Positions 1 to 9,485 of a DNA stretch of 64,000 nucleotides are shown here, piece by piece. The notes beneath the pieces are model-generated. The model did no database searches. It had not been told where the DNA came from and saw only the letters and a list, made by a program, of their open reading frames with translations. The first letter of the stretch is position 1. Every line of letters starts with the position of its first letter. The DNA lies in the NCBI RefSeq assembly GCF_001038485.1, contig NZ_LDUE01000067.1, positions 1-64,000 of the forward strand. The letters run 5' to 3'. The stretch is from Ornithinibacillus californiensis (GTDB lineage Bacteria; Bacillota; Bacilli; Bacillales; Amphibacillaceae). A program made the translations under genes and the position numbers.

Positions 1-47
1 GCACGCCGCCAGCGTTCGTCCTGAGCCAAGATCAAACTCTCCAAAAA
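1..47 (-). rRNA. 16S rRNA, 5' end (partial)
   Basis: The reverse complement carries the universal 16S 5' segment, with AGAGTTTGATCTTGGCTCAG followed by GACGAACGCTGGCGGCGTGC. The gene runs off the left edge, so only about 47 bases are present. The helix 1 region has CTTGG where CCTGG is most common. An rrn operon directly after lysS is the arrangement seen in B. subtilis. The exact mature 5' end is inferred by alignment from memory. Confidence 0.95.
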
Positions 48-200
48 AGTTTGTCTATGAATGACACCAATCATTCATAGGAAAGTTCTTAGCAAAGAAG
101 CTGCTAGCTTCTGTATTTCATAATTTAAGAAAAAACAGGGTATGTTTCTTCTTGACATACTGGTTGTTTTGTTCAGTTTTCAAGGAGCAAATTCTTTGTT
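48..200 (-). promoter_or_regulatory. rrn leader with boxA and processing hairpin
   Basis: This is the transcribed leader of the rRNA operon. At 171-190 the minus strand reads TTGCTCCTTGAAAACTGAAC, very close to the Bacillus rrn boxA antitermination signal. At 55-80 a perfect 10-bp stem (CTATGAATGA/TCATTCATAG, short loop) sits just upstream of mature 16S. It is probably part of the precursor processing stalk. Confidence 0.75.
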
Positions 201-225
201 AGCTTTTTTTCGCGCCAACTCTTAT

Positions 226-254
226 ATTATACTATTTTACATTTTTGATGTCAA
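226..254 (-). promoter_or_regulatory. rrn promoter P2 (sigma-A)
   Basis: On the minus strand TTGACA (249-254) is followed by a 17-base spacer and TATAAT (226-231), a perfect consensus sigma-A promoter. It lies upstream of the boxA leader and 16S, as expected for the proximal rrn promoter. Confidence 0.9.
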
Positions 255-312
255 CAGTTTTTTATAAAAGATTTTTGCGATGTTTTGTCGTCTTTAAATC
301 AGCGACTTTATT

Positions 313-341
313 AATATAGCATGTTGAGATATGTAAGTCAA
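313..341 (-). promoter_or_regulatory. rrn promoter P1 (sigma-A)
   Basis: On the minus strand TTGACT (336-341), a 17-base spacer and TATATT (313-318) form a second strong promoter. It lies 87 bases upstream of the consensus P2, the tandem layout usual for Bacillus rrn operons. I see nothing definable between it and the lysS terminator (342-462). Confidence 0.8.
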
Positions 342-462
342 CAACTTTCTTCTCAACTTTTTAAGTTCGTTTCATTCGATGTCACTCGCTTGAGCAACGT
401 TTATTAATTTACCATGATTTTGCCCGTTAATCAAGAGAATATACTAGGAAATTTCTGGATGT

Positions 463-500
463 AAAAAGAAGATGAATCCATCTGTAGGGACTCATCTTCT
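463..500 (-). terminator. lysS terminator
   Basis: An inverted repeat AGAAGATGA/TCATCTTCT is followed on the minus strand by a short U-run, directly after the lysS stop codon. It ends the folP-to-lysS gene row before the rrn promoters. Confidence 0.8.
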
Positions 501-511
501 CGTTTCTTCTT

Positions 512-2011
<1,500 letters not shown>

Positions 2012-2092
2012 TCATTATCTCGGGCATTTCTCTCATTTTACACCTGAAAAGAACTTATCTTCAACTAATCATACTATATCTTGAAATAAAAG

Positions 2093-2121
2093 AAAAATCC
2101 GCTAGTTTACACTAGCAGATT
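2093..2121 (-). terminator. terminator between dusB and lysS
   Basis: On the minus strand an 11-bp stem (AATCTGCTAGT/ACTAGCGGATT) is followed by TTTTTC just after the dusB stop. It suggests partial uncoupling of lysS from the fol-dus genes. Confidence 0.8.
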
Positions 2122-2137
2122 CTCATATGCCTCTATT

Positions 2138-3127
2138 TTAGGAAGCTTGCATATCCGCTTCTACTTCTCTTACAAATTCAAATAGAATATTCATTAACTC
2201 ATCACGAGTTTCTGCATGGTTGATTTGCTTTCTTGCATTTCCATTTCCTTTAATACCTTTTAGATACCATGCTGCATGTTTACGCATTTCCATGATAGCT
2301 ACTTTTTCGCCTTTTATCTTAATGAGACGATCCATATGCAGGATACATACGTCAATTTTCTCCTGTGGTGTCGGGTCATCGATTAAGACACCCGTTTCTA
2401 GATATTTGACAATTTGATAGATAATCCAAGGATTCCCTAATGCTGCTCGGCCAATCATAACCGCGTCTACACCAGTTTCATCTAGGCGTTTCTTCGCCAT
2501 TTCCGGACTATCGATATCGCCATTACCGATTACAGGAATGTTCACTGCTGCTTTAACGTCTTTAATAATATCCCAGTTTGCATAACCTTCGTACATTTGC
2601 TTTCTTGTACGACCATGAAGTCCAATGGCACTACCACCGGCAGCTTCTATCGCTTTTGCATTATCAATCGCATAGATATGATCGTCATCCCAACCGGTAC
2701 GCATCTTGACAGTAACTGGCTTTTCTACATTTTCCACCACTGCTTTTACCATTTGATAAATCTTATCTGGGTCTAGCAACCAGCGAGATCCTGCATCGAT
2801 TTTCGTAATCTTAGGTGCTGGACACCCCATATTAATATCAATAATAGAAGCATTCGTATTTTGATCGACATACTGAGCTGCTTGTACGAGGTTTTCTTTA
2901 TCCCCACCGAAAATTTGAAGACTCATTGGCATTTCTTGCTCATCAATATATAACATACTCATCGTTTTTTGATTTCGATTTAAGATTCCTTTATCACTAA
3001 CCATCTCGGCAGTGATAAGGCCGGCACCAAATTCCTTCACTGTTAAACGGAACGCCCAGTTACTTACTCCAGCCATTGGTGCAAGCGTTACGCGGTTCGG
3101 AATGGTGATGTCCCCAATATTCCACAT
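2138..3127 (-). CDS. dusB: tRNA-dihydrouridine synthase
   Basis: FMN-dependent enzyme that reduces uridines in the tRNA D-loop. The 329-residue protein opens with the TIM-barrel segment RVTLAPMAGVSN. It carries the catalytic-cysteine motif INMGCPAPKI near residue 100 and the phosphate-binding GNGDI and GRAALGNPW segments. It closely follows B. subtilis YacF in length and order of motifs. It starts three bases after yazB, with GGAGGAAG upstream, so it is cotranscribed with yazB and folK. Confidence 0.95.
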   Translation of the reverse strand: MWNIGDITIPNRVTLAPMAGVSNWAFRLTVKEFGAGLITAEMVSDKGILNRNQKTMSMLYIDEQEMPMSLQIFGGDKENLVQAAQYVDQNTNASIIDINMGCPAPKITKIDAGSRWLLDPDKIYQMVKAVVENVEKPVTVKMRTGWDDDHIYAIDNAKAIEAAGGSAIGLHGRTRKQMYEGYANWDIIKDVKAAVNIPVIGNGDIDSPEMAKKRLDETGVDAVMIGRAALGNPWIIYQIVKYLETGVLIDDPTPQEKIDVCILHMDRLIKIKGEKVAIMEMRKHAAWYLKGIKGNGNARKQINHAETRDELMNILFEFVREVEADMQAS

Positions 3128-3130
3128 TGT

Positions 3131-3343
3131 TTATTCTTCCTCCATTCCTACTAATTCTGCTTTATTTATTCCTAGCGTTTCCGCTATAAGTTCAATTAAT
3201 TCGTCTGATACTTCGCGAGTACCTCGTTCTAACGCCCCAAGTGAATTGATCGATATATTTAGTTCTCTGGCAAACCCTACTTGAGTAAACCCTTTAAGTT
3301 TGCGAAAAGCTTTTACTCTTCTTCCGATTCGGCTCTTATCCAT
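3131..3343 (-). CDS. yazB: Small XRE-type helix-turn-helix protein YazB
   Basis: A 70-residue protein that is nearly all one Cro/C1-type helix-turn-helix domain (about residues 9-62: GRRVKAFRKLKGFTQVGFA then ISINSLGALERG). Probably a DNA-binding regulator; its target is unknown. Its start overlaps the end of folK by 31 bases, with AAGGAT upstream of the ATG. The same small gene sits between folK and dusB in B. subtilis, which supports the name. Confidence 0.85.
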   Translation of the reverse strand: MDKSRIGRRVKAFRKLKGFTQVGFARELNISINSLGALERGTREVSDELIELIAETLGINKAELVGMEEE

Positions 3344-3825
3344 TTATAAATATCCTTCTTATCCTGTGCAGGAAGTTCCATAACCAATTCCCTGACACTT
3401 TTTCCTATTGTCGGTAGCGTTATCTCTGGGGCTATTTCATATAGAGGAATTAAGACAAATCCTCTTTCGTGCATTCTTGGATGCGGAATATTTAGCCGCT
3501 CCGAATTTCTATTTTCGTTATTATAGAGCAAAATGTCAAGGTCAATTGTTCTTGGTCCAAAACGAATAACTCGTTCCCGTCCTAGCTCTTCTTCTATTCC
3601 CTGACATACTTCCAACAACGCTTCTGGCGATAATATAGTCTCAATTTCTAGCACCATATTTAAAAAGTCCGCTTGATCGGTATAGCCGACTGGAGCCGTT
3701 TCATATATAGAAGACTGTTTATTCACCTGGATATCCTTTTGTTTTTGTATAAGAGCTATTGCTTGATCTAAATGCGTGTCTCTCGGTTCAATATTCGTTC
3801 CTAACGCAATAAATGCTTTGTTCAT
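3313..3825 (-). CDS. folK: 6-hydroxymethyl-dihydropterin pyrophosphokinase (HPPK)
   Basis: Transfers pyrophosphate from ATP to hydroxymethyl-dihydropterin, the step before condensation with pABA in folate synthesis. The 170-residue protein has the N-terminal IALGTNIEPR segment and the HPPK signature RFGPRTIDLDILLYNN around residue 90. It overlaps folB by four bases at its start and yazB at its end, a translationally coupled folP-folB-folK block. Confidence 0.96.
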   Translation of the reverse strand: MNKAFIALGTNIEPRDTHLDQAIALIQKQKDIQVNKQSSIYETAPVGYTDQADFLNMVLEIETILSPEALLEVCQGIEEELGRERVIRFGPRTIDLDILLYNNENRNSERLNIPHPRMHERGFVLIPLYEIAPEITLPTIGKSVRELVMELPAQDKKDIYKWIRAESEEE

Positions 3826-4187
3826 CTGCTTTTCTCCCGATAGATTACTACTGCGACAGATTGATAATGGCCTGGAATCGGTGGATCTGGCTTAATTATT
3901 TTCACTTTACAAGCTTCAAGCAATGAAAAAGAGCTAAGTAAATCAGTTGCGACTGTTTCAGCAACCGCTTCAATCAAGTTCAATGATTTTCCTTCGACGA
4001 TTTTCTTCACATGGTTATACGCCTGACTGTAATCGATAGAATCATGCATATGATCACTCTTGCCAGCTTTGGCGGTATTTAAATATAATTCCAAATCCAC
4101 TTGAAATCGTTGCCCTAATTTCTTTTCTTCTGGTAACAGTCCATGAAAACCATAAAATTGCAAATTCGTTAAAATTATCTTATCCAT
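3822..4187 (-). CDS. folB: Dihydroneopterin aldolase
   Basis: Converts dihydroneopterin to hydroxymethyl-dihydropterin plus glycolaldehyde. The 121-residue protein is standard FolB length, with FYGFHGLLPEEKKLGQRF at the N-terminus and a central DSIDYSQAY segment. The ATG overlaps the end of folP, with GGAGG just upstream, and the stop overlaps folK, so the three genes are tightly coupled. Confidence 0.95.
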   Translation of the reverse strand: MDKIILTNLQFYGFHGLLPEEKKLGQRFQVDLELYLNTAKAGKSDHMHDSIDYSQAYNHVKKIVEGKSLNLIEAVAETVATDLLSSFSLLEACKVKIIKPDPPIPGHYQSVAVVIYREKSR

Positions 4188-5008
4188 TAGTTATCCTCCG
4201 CACGTAACATGGCATCCATCATTTTTGCTAATTCTACCGTAACCTTTACATTATGAACTCGTACTAACTGGGCTCCTTTAACGATACCAAGACAAGTGGT
4301 TGCTCCTGTACCAATATCTCGCTCAGCAGGTGGCACATTTAATACATTGCCTATCATCCGTTTTCTTGAAGTCGCTAATAATAATGGATATCCCATGTTC
4401 GTTAGTTTTTCTAATTGATTCATGACGAGAAGGTTATCTTCCGCTGACTTAGCGAATCCGATTCCTGGATCGATGATGATATTCTCCTTAGGAACTCCCG
4501 CTTTTCTAGCAATCTCGATACTCTCTTCTAGATCGCGATGCATATCTTCTAGGAGTGATGTATAATTCTCATTCGTTCGATTGTGCATTAAAATAATCGG
4601 TACGTTGTTTTCCGCAGCAACAGAAGCAATTTCTGGTTCTCTTTTTGCTCCCCAGACATCATTGATAATATCTGCACCAGCCTCAACAGCTTGTCTCGCT
4701 GTTTCTGCCTTATACGTATCAATTGAGATTGGAATGCTGATATGTTCTTTAAGGGCTTTAATGATTGGTATTACACGAGAGAGCTCTTCTTCTAAAGAAA
4801 CTGGGTCGTGATCTGGTCGGGTAGACTCCCCACCTATATCAATAATATCTGCACCTAATTGTTCCATTTTGACAGCTTGTTCAATTGCTTTATCGATATT
4901 CGTATAGTTTCCTCCATCGGAAAAGGAATCCGGTGTAACATTGAGAATGCCCATAATATGTGTTCTTGCTGATAAATCATATGTTTTGGATCTTGTTTTC
5001 AAAATCAT
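4187..5008 (-). CDS. folP: Dihydropteroate synthase
   Basis: Condenses hydroxymethyl-dihydropterin pyrophosphate with p-aminobenzoate; the target of sulfonamides. The 273-residue TIM barrel shows GILNVTPDSFSDGG near residue 20, GGESTRPDHDPVS near residue 60 and the C-terminal TSRKRMIG. In B. subtilis pabB, pabA and pabC lie directly upstream. Here that place holds only a dispersed repeat, so pABA must be made elsewhere or imported. No clear promoter could be assigned in the 300 bases upstream. Confidence 0.96.
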   Translation of the reverse strand: MILKTRSKTYDLSARTHIMGILNVTPDSFSDGGNYTNIDKAIEQAVKMEQLGADIIDIGGESTRPDHDPVSLEEELSRVIPIIKALKEHISIPISIDTYKAETARQAVEAGADIINDVWGAKREPEIASVAAENNVPIILMHNRTNENYTSLLEDMHRDLEESIEIARKAGVPKENIIIDPGIGFAKSAEDNLLVMNQLEKLTNMGYPLLLATSRKRMIGNVLNVPPAERDIGTGATTCLGIVKGAQLVRVHNVKVTVELAKMMDAMLRAEDN

Positions 5009-5137
5009 ATAGCCTCGCTACCTTTCCACGTCATACTTACGAACTATAATTAATATAGCTTTATCCTATCATAATAGAGAACCATTTTCTAAAAAGATTA
5101 TTGTTTTCAGTAGCAAGTAAATTAGTACATCCTCTGA

Positions 5138-5273
5138 GCGGCCAGTATACACGGAGACTCCTTGAAGTTGCCTAGCTCACCAGCCGCCCGGCGGCAAGGT
5201 AGACACTGCGATGGTACTTTCGAGCAGATGTCGCCCCTGTACTGGAAGTGAAAGCGGATTGTATACTGGCCGC
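5138..5273. repeat. Dispersed palindromic element, copy 1 (inverted orientation)
   Basis: Ends are the complementary arms GCGGCCAGTATAC and GTATACTGGCCGC. Read on the minus strand it has the extended left module (CTTCCAGTACAGGGGCGACA, then CTGCTCGAAAGTACC) also seen at 36604 and 18100, and a shortened middle. It fills most of the 336-base gap between cysK and folP; the rest holds the cysK terminator and the folP leader. Confidence 0.85.
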
Positions 5274-5294
5274 GGACTACGATTATCAGCCTAA

Positions 5295-5328
5295 CAAAAA
5301 AGGCTAGCATCAAATCTGATACTAGCCC
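5295..5328 (-). terminator. cysK terminator
   Basis: Minus-strand stem GGGCTAGTATCA/TGATGCTAGCC followed by TTTTTT, just downstream of the cysK stop. It separates cysK from the folate genes. Confidence 0.88.
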
Positions 5329-5344
5329 TTTAAATATTATCTTT

Positions 5345-6271
5345 TTAATTCTCTTCAAATTGGTAAAGTGGAGTGGATAGGTATCTTTCTCCATTATCCG
5401 GGAATACAGCTAGAACTTTCTTTCCTTTTCCTAGCTCTTTCGCAACTTTTTTAGCAGCAGCTACAGCAGCACCTGCTGATATACCGCCAAGGATTCCATT
5501 CGTTCTAGCGACTTCACGTGATGTTTCAAATGCTTCCTCATTCGTAATTTGAACAACTTCATCGTACGATTTCGTATCTAGTACACCAGGAACAAAACCT
5601 GCACCAAGACCTTGAATCTTATGTGGACCAGGGTTTCCGCCAGATAACACAGGCGAATCTGTTGGCTCTACTGCATAGATTTTCACGTCTTTAAAGTGAT
5701 CCTTAATTACTTTTCCTGCACCTGTTACTGTTCCACCTGTTCCAACACCAGAAACAAATGCATCTAATCCGTCCTTCATTTGTTCAACGATTTCTTTACC
5801 AGTCGTCTTCGCGTGAACCTCTGGATTGGCGAAGTTCTCAAATTGTTGTGGCATGAAGTAACCTTTTTCTTCTGCAAGTTCTACTGCCTTTTTGATTGCA
5901 CCTTTCATACCATCTGGTCCAGGAGTAAGTATTAATTCTGCACCATAAGCGCGTAAGATATTTCTACGCTCTTGACTCATTGTTTCTGGCATAACAATAA
6001 CAGTACGATAACCTTTTGCAGCAGCTACCATCGCTAAACCAATACCCGTATTACCACTTGTCGGCTCAACAATTGTGCCACCTTCTTTTAACTTACCATC
6101 TTTTTCAGCAGCTTCAATCATTGCAAGTGCAATACGATCTTTTACTGAACTACCTGGATTAAAGAACTCCAATTTTACATATATGTCCGCACTATCTTCA
6201 TCAGTAATTCGATTTAACTTTACGATTGGAGTTTCACCAATTAAACCAGTAATATTATCTGCAACTCTCAT
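5345..6271 (-). CDS. cysK: Cysteine synthase (O-acetylserine sulfhydrylase)
   Basis: PLP enzyme making L-cysteine from O-acetylserine and sulfide. The 308-residue protein has the PLP lysine at K44 in [11 protein letters not shown], the substrate loop PTSGNTGIG at about 70-78 and the glycine-rich phosphate loop [17 protein letters not shown] precedes the ATG. It has its own promoter, a likely CymR operator and its own terminator, so it is monocistronic here. Confidence 0.96.
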   Translation of the reverse strand: MRVADNITGLIGETPIVKLNRITDEDSADIYVKLEFFNPGSSVKDRIALAMIEAAEKDGKLKEGGTIVEPTSGNTGIGLAMVAAAKGYRTVIVMPETMSQERRNILRAYGAELILTPGPDGMKGAIKKAVELAEEKGYFMPQQFENFANPEVHAKTTGKEIVEQMKDGLDAFVSGVGTGGTVTGAGKVIKDHFKDVKIYAVEPTDSPVLSGGNPGPHKIQGLGAGFVPGVLDTKSYDEVVQITNEEAFETSREVARTNGILGGISAGAAVAAAKKVAKELGKGKKVLAVFPDNGERYLSTPLYQFEEN

Positions 6272-6290
6272 AAATAAATTACCTCCTCAT

Positions 6291-6314
6291 AATTCCTACT
6301 AAACTGATAGGATT
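6291..6314. promoter_or_regulatory. Probable CymR operator upstream of cysK
   Basis: The plus strand shows an inverted repeat with arms ATTCCTA (6292-6298) and TAGGATT (6308-6314), lying between the cysK -10 box and its ribosome binding site. B. subtilis cysK is repressed by CymR, whose sites are of this general kind. The assignment rests on symmetry and position, not on a scored motif. Confidence 0.45.
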
Positions 6315-6321
6315 TATATAT

Positions 6322-6351
6322 AATGTAATTGTTAGAGCGTTTAACTGTCAA
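6322..6351 (-). promoter_or_regulatory. cysK promoter (sigma-A)
   Basis: On the minus strand TTGACA (6346-6351) and TACATT (6322-6327) are separated by 18 bases, with the probable CymR palindrome just downstream. Confidence 0.65.
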
Positions 6352-6361
6352 CCCAAATGCT

Positions 6362-6408
6362 TAGAAAAACTTGCATTCGTTGGTTTTTCGAATGTGTTAG
6401 TTTTCCTT
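6362..6408. repeat. Short palindromic repeat (family 3), copy 1
   Basis: Plus strand begins TTAGAAAAACTTGCATTCG and ends CGAATGTGTTAGTTTTCC; the arms pair as AAAACT/AGTTTT and CATTCG/CGAATG. A related sequence with a different inner stem lies at 29388-29437. A further small hairpin (GGAAAG/CTTTCC) follows at about 6418-6440. Function unknown. Confidence 0.5.
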
Positions 6409-6461
6409 ATGCAGGCGGGAAAGATTGGTATGCTTTCCTATCTGCCTAAAAATGGGCTAAT

Positions 6462-6486
6462 AAACTAGGAAATAACCCTCTAGTTT
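6462..6486 (-). terminator. Weak terminator after the PrsA-like gene
   Basis: AAACTAG/CTAGTTT stem just after the stop codon with only a weak U-rich tail. It probably ends the coaX-hslO-foldase transcript. Confidence 0.5.
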
Positions 6487-6490
6487 TATC

Positions 6491-7390
6491 TTATTCGCCA
6501 TACACCCATTCTATATCTAATTCTTTCCATAATGGATCGGCAACTAAGTTTTGATTAGCTGATTGCAATGCTAGTTCATTTCGGATAAAGGGTTTTAGTT
6601 CTTCATAACTAAATGTTATATCAGGCAAGCTTTTATGAAGGTACAAGATCGCAACCCCATTACTTGTTACAAATGGTTCACTATAAGAGTATTCCTCAAG
6701 ATCTTCAGCGATATCAAAATAGTTACTTGGTAAAAATTCCGTATGGACCGAGTTAAATCCTAAGTAGCCACCACTTTCCCGCGTATCCTCATCTATTGAA
6801 TATTCTTTCGCAAGTAAAGAGAACGAGGCACCATCTTGCAGCTCCTTGTACGCCTTCTCTGCCGTATCCATTGTAGAAACTAAAATGTGAGAGAACTGCA
6901 ACGACTCGGAGAACTGATATTGTTTATTGTATTTTGTATAATAAGCTTGCACTTCTGCTTCTGGAACATTAATATCCTTAGCTAGTAGTGCCTCCAGTTG
7001 GTAACGGTAGGTTATATCTTTTCTCCATTTTTCCTCTAGTTCCTTTAAATCTGCTTCAGAGGTTAATCCTTGCATCGTGGTAAGTAGTGCAATGTCACGT
7101 TCAATAACCTTCTCACTAATAGAGATGTTGTTTTCCTCAGCTAATTTACGTACCACTTCATGGTCGATTATATTTTTAAGTTCTTTCTTACCATAATTAT
7201 TTTGCAGAGACTTCATCCATTCTTGATACGAAATCTCAGAGTCACCAAGTGTGGCAACTGGTTTATTCGTATCAATTTCTGCGTCATCAACAATATCTTC
7301 GTTCGTATCGTCATTTTTCCATAGTAGCATTGTCGCAACATTTGTTATGAGGAGTACAACAATGATGCTCAGTAGTAATTTTTTTGACAT
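6491..7390 (-). CDS. yacD: PrsA-like peptidyl-prolyl isomerase (YacD)
   Basis: Probable extracytoplasmic protein-folding factor. Residues 5-23 form a membrane anchor or signal segment (LLLSIIVVLLITNVATMLL). A parvulin-type rotamase domain lies at about 150-245 (SLQFSHILVST then GASFSLLAKEYS and GGYLGF). Unlike PrsA there is no lipobox cysteine, so it is likely an anchored protein. 299 residues. Located after hslO with a 26-base gap, as yacD is in B. subtilis. Substrates unknown. Confidence 0.85.
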   Translation of the reverse strand: MSKKLLLSIIVVLLITNVATMLLWKNDDTNEDIVDDAEIDTNKPVATLGDSEISYQEWMKSLQNNYGKKELKNIIDHEVVRKLAEENNISISEKVIERDIALLTTMQGLTSEADLKELEEKWRKDITYRYQLEALLAKDINVPEAEVQAYYTKYNKQYQFSESLQFSHILVSTMDTAEKAYKELQDGASFSLLAKEYSIDEDTRESGGYLGFNSVHTEFLPSNYFDIAEDLEEYSYSEPFVTSNGVAILYLHKSLPDITFSYEELKPFIRNELALQSANQNLVADPLWKELDIEWVYGE

Positions 7391-7416
7391 GGTTTACTCC
7401 TTCCAATTGCACAACT

Positions 7417-8292
7417 TTATATCTGCTGTAATAACTCCTTTAAATCTTCCTCCGTAAAGTGGTAATCTTCATTACAAAAATGACAAGATGCTTGTGCACC
7501 ATGGTCTTCTTCAATCATTTCTTGGATTTCTTGCTTCCCTAATCCAATAATCGCATTGCCTAATCGTTCTTTAGAACATTTACACTTAAATTGAACTGGC
7601 ATCTTTTCATGGATCTTTAATTCTTCACCTTCAAATAATTGTTCAAGAATTTCTTCTGGTGTCTTTCCTGCTTGTACAAGACTAGAAATGGGAGGGAAAG
7701 AAGTTACTCGTTGCTCTAATTTATCGATTACTTCATCATCTGCACCTGGCATTACTTGAACAATAAACCCACCACTCGCTAGGATTGTATGGTCCGGATT
7801 GACAAGTACACCCGCCCCCACGGCAGATGGAACCTGCTCTGATGTTGCAAAATAATACGTAAAGTCTTCACTAATCTCTCCAGAAACAATTGGCACTTGT
7901 CCTGTAAAGTATTCACGCATACCAAGGTCCTTTACGATACTCATGCTTCCTGTTGTACCAACAGCCCTAGCAACATCTAATTTTCCTTTCGCATTAAGTT
8001 CAAAATCAACATGCGGATTGGTTACATACGTTCTAACTTCACCTTTCGCATTGGCGTCCGCCACGATGGCGCCGATTGGACCACCACCTTCTACTTTGAC
8101 GGTTAGGGAGTCATTTCCCTTTAACATTGCTCCCATCATTGTCGAAATAGTCATGGTGCGTCCCATTGCAGCGGAAGCAGTTGCCCACGTATCTTGTCTT
8201 CTTCTTGCTTCCTCTACCATATTCGTCGAACGAATCGCATACGCACGAACCATTCCGTTAAACGTTGTTGCTTTAATTAAGTAATCTGACAT
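7417..8292 (-). CDS. hslO: Redox-regulated chaperone Hsp33
   Basis: Cytoplasmic holdase activated by oxidative and heat unfolding. The 291-residue protein has the Hsp33 N-terminal core and a C-terminal zinc redox switch with C237-x-C239 and C270-x2-C273 (CKCSKERL and CHFCNEDY). AAAAGGAG precedes the ATG. It sits 25 bases after coaX and 26 before yacD, forming an operon. Confidence 0.96.
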   Translation of the reverse strand: MSDYLIKATTFNGMVRAYAIRSTNMVEEARRRQDTWATASAAMGRTMTISTMMGAMLKGNDSLTVKVEGGGPIGAIVADANAKGEVRTYVTNPHVDFELNAKGKLDVARAVGTTGSMSIVKDLGMREYFTGQVPIVSGEISEDFTYYFATSEQVPSAVGAGVLVNPDHTILASGGFIVQVMPGADDEVIDKLEQRVTSFPPISSLVQAGKTPEEILEQLFEGEELKIHEKMPVQFKCKCSKERLGNAIIGLGKQEIQEMIEEDHGAQASCHFCNEDYHFTEEDLKELLQQI

Positions 8293-8317
8293 GATGTAAA
8301 GCTCCTTTTCATCTATA

Positions 8318-9088
8318 TTAATAATGATTTAATTTATAAATTTCATATAAGCCCTTTAAGGTTAAATAGGGATCGACATGGTCAATTGTTTCTGAGGATT
8401 TACCAATTAGTGAAGCTAGTCCCCCTGTTGCAATAACCTTCGCTTCCTTACCAGTGTCTTGCTTAATACGTTTTACTATTCCATCAACTTGGCCAATATA
8501 TCCGTAAAAGACACCAGATTGCATGGCTTCTACAGTTGACTTACCAACTACATTAGCAGGTGCTTCTATTTCTATTTTAGGAAGTTTAGATGCCCTTTGA
8601 TACAATGCTTCCATAGAAATATTAATCCCTGGTGATATAATTCCACCGCAATATTCTTGGGATTCATTGATGTAGCAATAGGTTGTAGCTGTACCAAAAT
8701 CAATAATGACAAGTGGTGCCTCGTGTTCTTTAATTGCTCCTACTGCGTTCACAATTCTATCAGCGCCAATTTCATTAGGATTTGGATAACACATCTTTAG
8801 ATTTGTCTTAACAGTATCTTTACCAACAATAATTGGTTCCATATTGAAATATCGCTTGCACATTCTCTCTAGCGAAAACATGATTGGCGGTACAACAGAT
8901 GAAATAATAACACCATCAATATCCGCTAACTTAATACCATCAAAATCAAACAGCGACTTAACCAATATGCCAAATTCATCTTCTGTTTTATACCGATCTG
9001 TCTTAATTCGCCAATGATATTTTAATTCATCCTCATCAAAAACACCTAAAACTGTATTAGTATTTCCAACATCTAGTACAAAAAGCAT
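8318..9088 (-). CDS. coaX: Pantothenate kinase, type III
   Basis: First step of coenzyme A synthesis, phosphorylating pantothenate. The 256-residue ASKHA-fold protein has the nucleotide-binding [13 protein letters not shown] at the N-terminus, [11 protein letters not shown] near residue 105 and DFGTATT near 129. GGAAGGA precedes the ATG. A dispersed repeat separates it from ftsH. It begins the coaX-hslO-yacD operon. Confidence 0.96.
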   Translation of the reverse strand: MLFVLDVGNTNTVLGVFDEDELKYHWRIKTDRYKTEDEFGILVKSLFDFDGIKLADIDGVIISSVVPPIMFSLERMCKRYFNMEPIIVGKDTVKTNLKMCYPNPNEIGADRIVNAVGAIKEHEAPLVIIDFGTATTYCYINESQEYCGGIISPGINISMEALYQRASKLPKIEIEAPANVVGKSTVEAMQSGVFYGYIGQVDGIVKRIKQDTGKEAKVIATGGLASLIGKSSETIDHVDPYLTLKGLYEIYKLNHY

Positions 9089-9131
9089 AGTAATAGTCCT
9101 TCCTACGATAGAATGGTTTATCTTATTGCCC

Positions 9132-9313
9132 GCGGTCCGAATACACTCCGCTTTCCGCGGGCGGCTGGTGAGCCAGGCTACTACTTGAGTAATCTTCTCT
9201 GTTGCCTTGCACCGAGGAAGCCTACTTCAAAGCAATGCTAGCAGACGCAGGTGCATCTGCGGGGTCTCACCTAGGCCTATCCTCCCGCAGGAGTCTCCGT
9301 GTATTCGGACCGC
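9132..9313. repeat. Dispersed palindromic element, copy 2 (long form)
   Basis: Arms GCGGTCCGAATACAC and GTGTATTCGGACCGC pair exactly. The middle is the long variant, with AGGCTACTACTTGAG, GCACCGAGGAAGCC and GACGCAGGTGCATC. TCAGTGC follows the right arm. It occupies the ftsH-coaX gap (397 bases); the rest holds the ftsH terminator and AT-rich sequence with nothing else definable. Confidence 0.9.
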
Positions 9314-9443
9314 TCAGTGCATCGAATCAAATTTCGTATCGAAACCAAGATTTATTATACCTTCAATTACTATCTAAAAATCTCAAGTCTTTAATAATAT
9401 ATCAAAAACAAAAACGTAAGTGAAATATCATAACTGAACATAT

Positions 9444-9474
9444 AAAAAGACAGCCTCACACGAAGGCTGTCTTT
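9444..9474 (-). terminator. ftsH terminator
   Basis: Minus-strand stem AAGACAGCCT/AGGCTGTCTT followed by TTTT, just downstream of the ftsH stop. Confidence 0.88.
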
Positions 9475-9485
9475 ATTAAAGTAAA

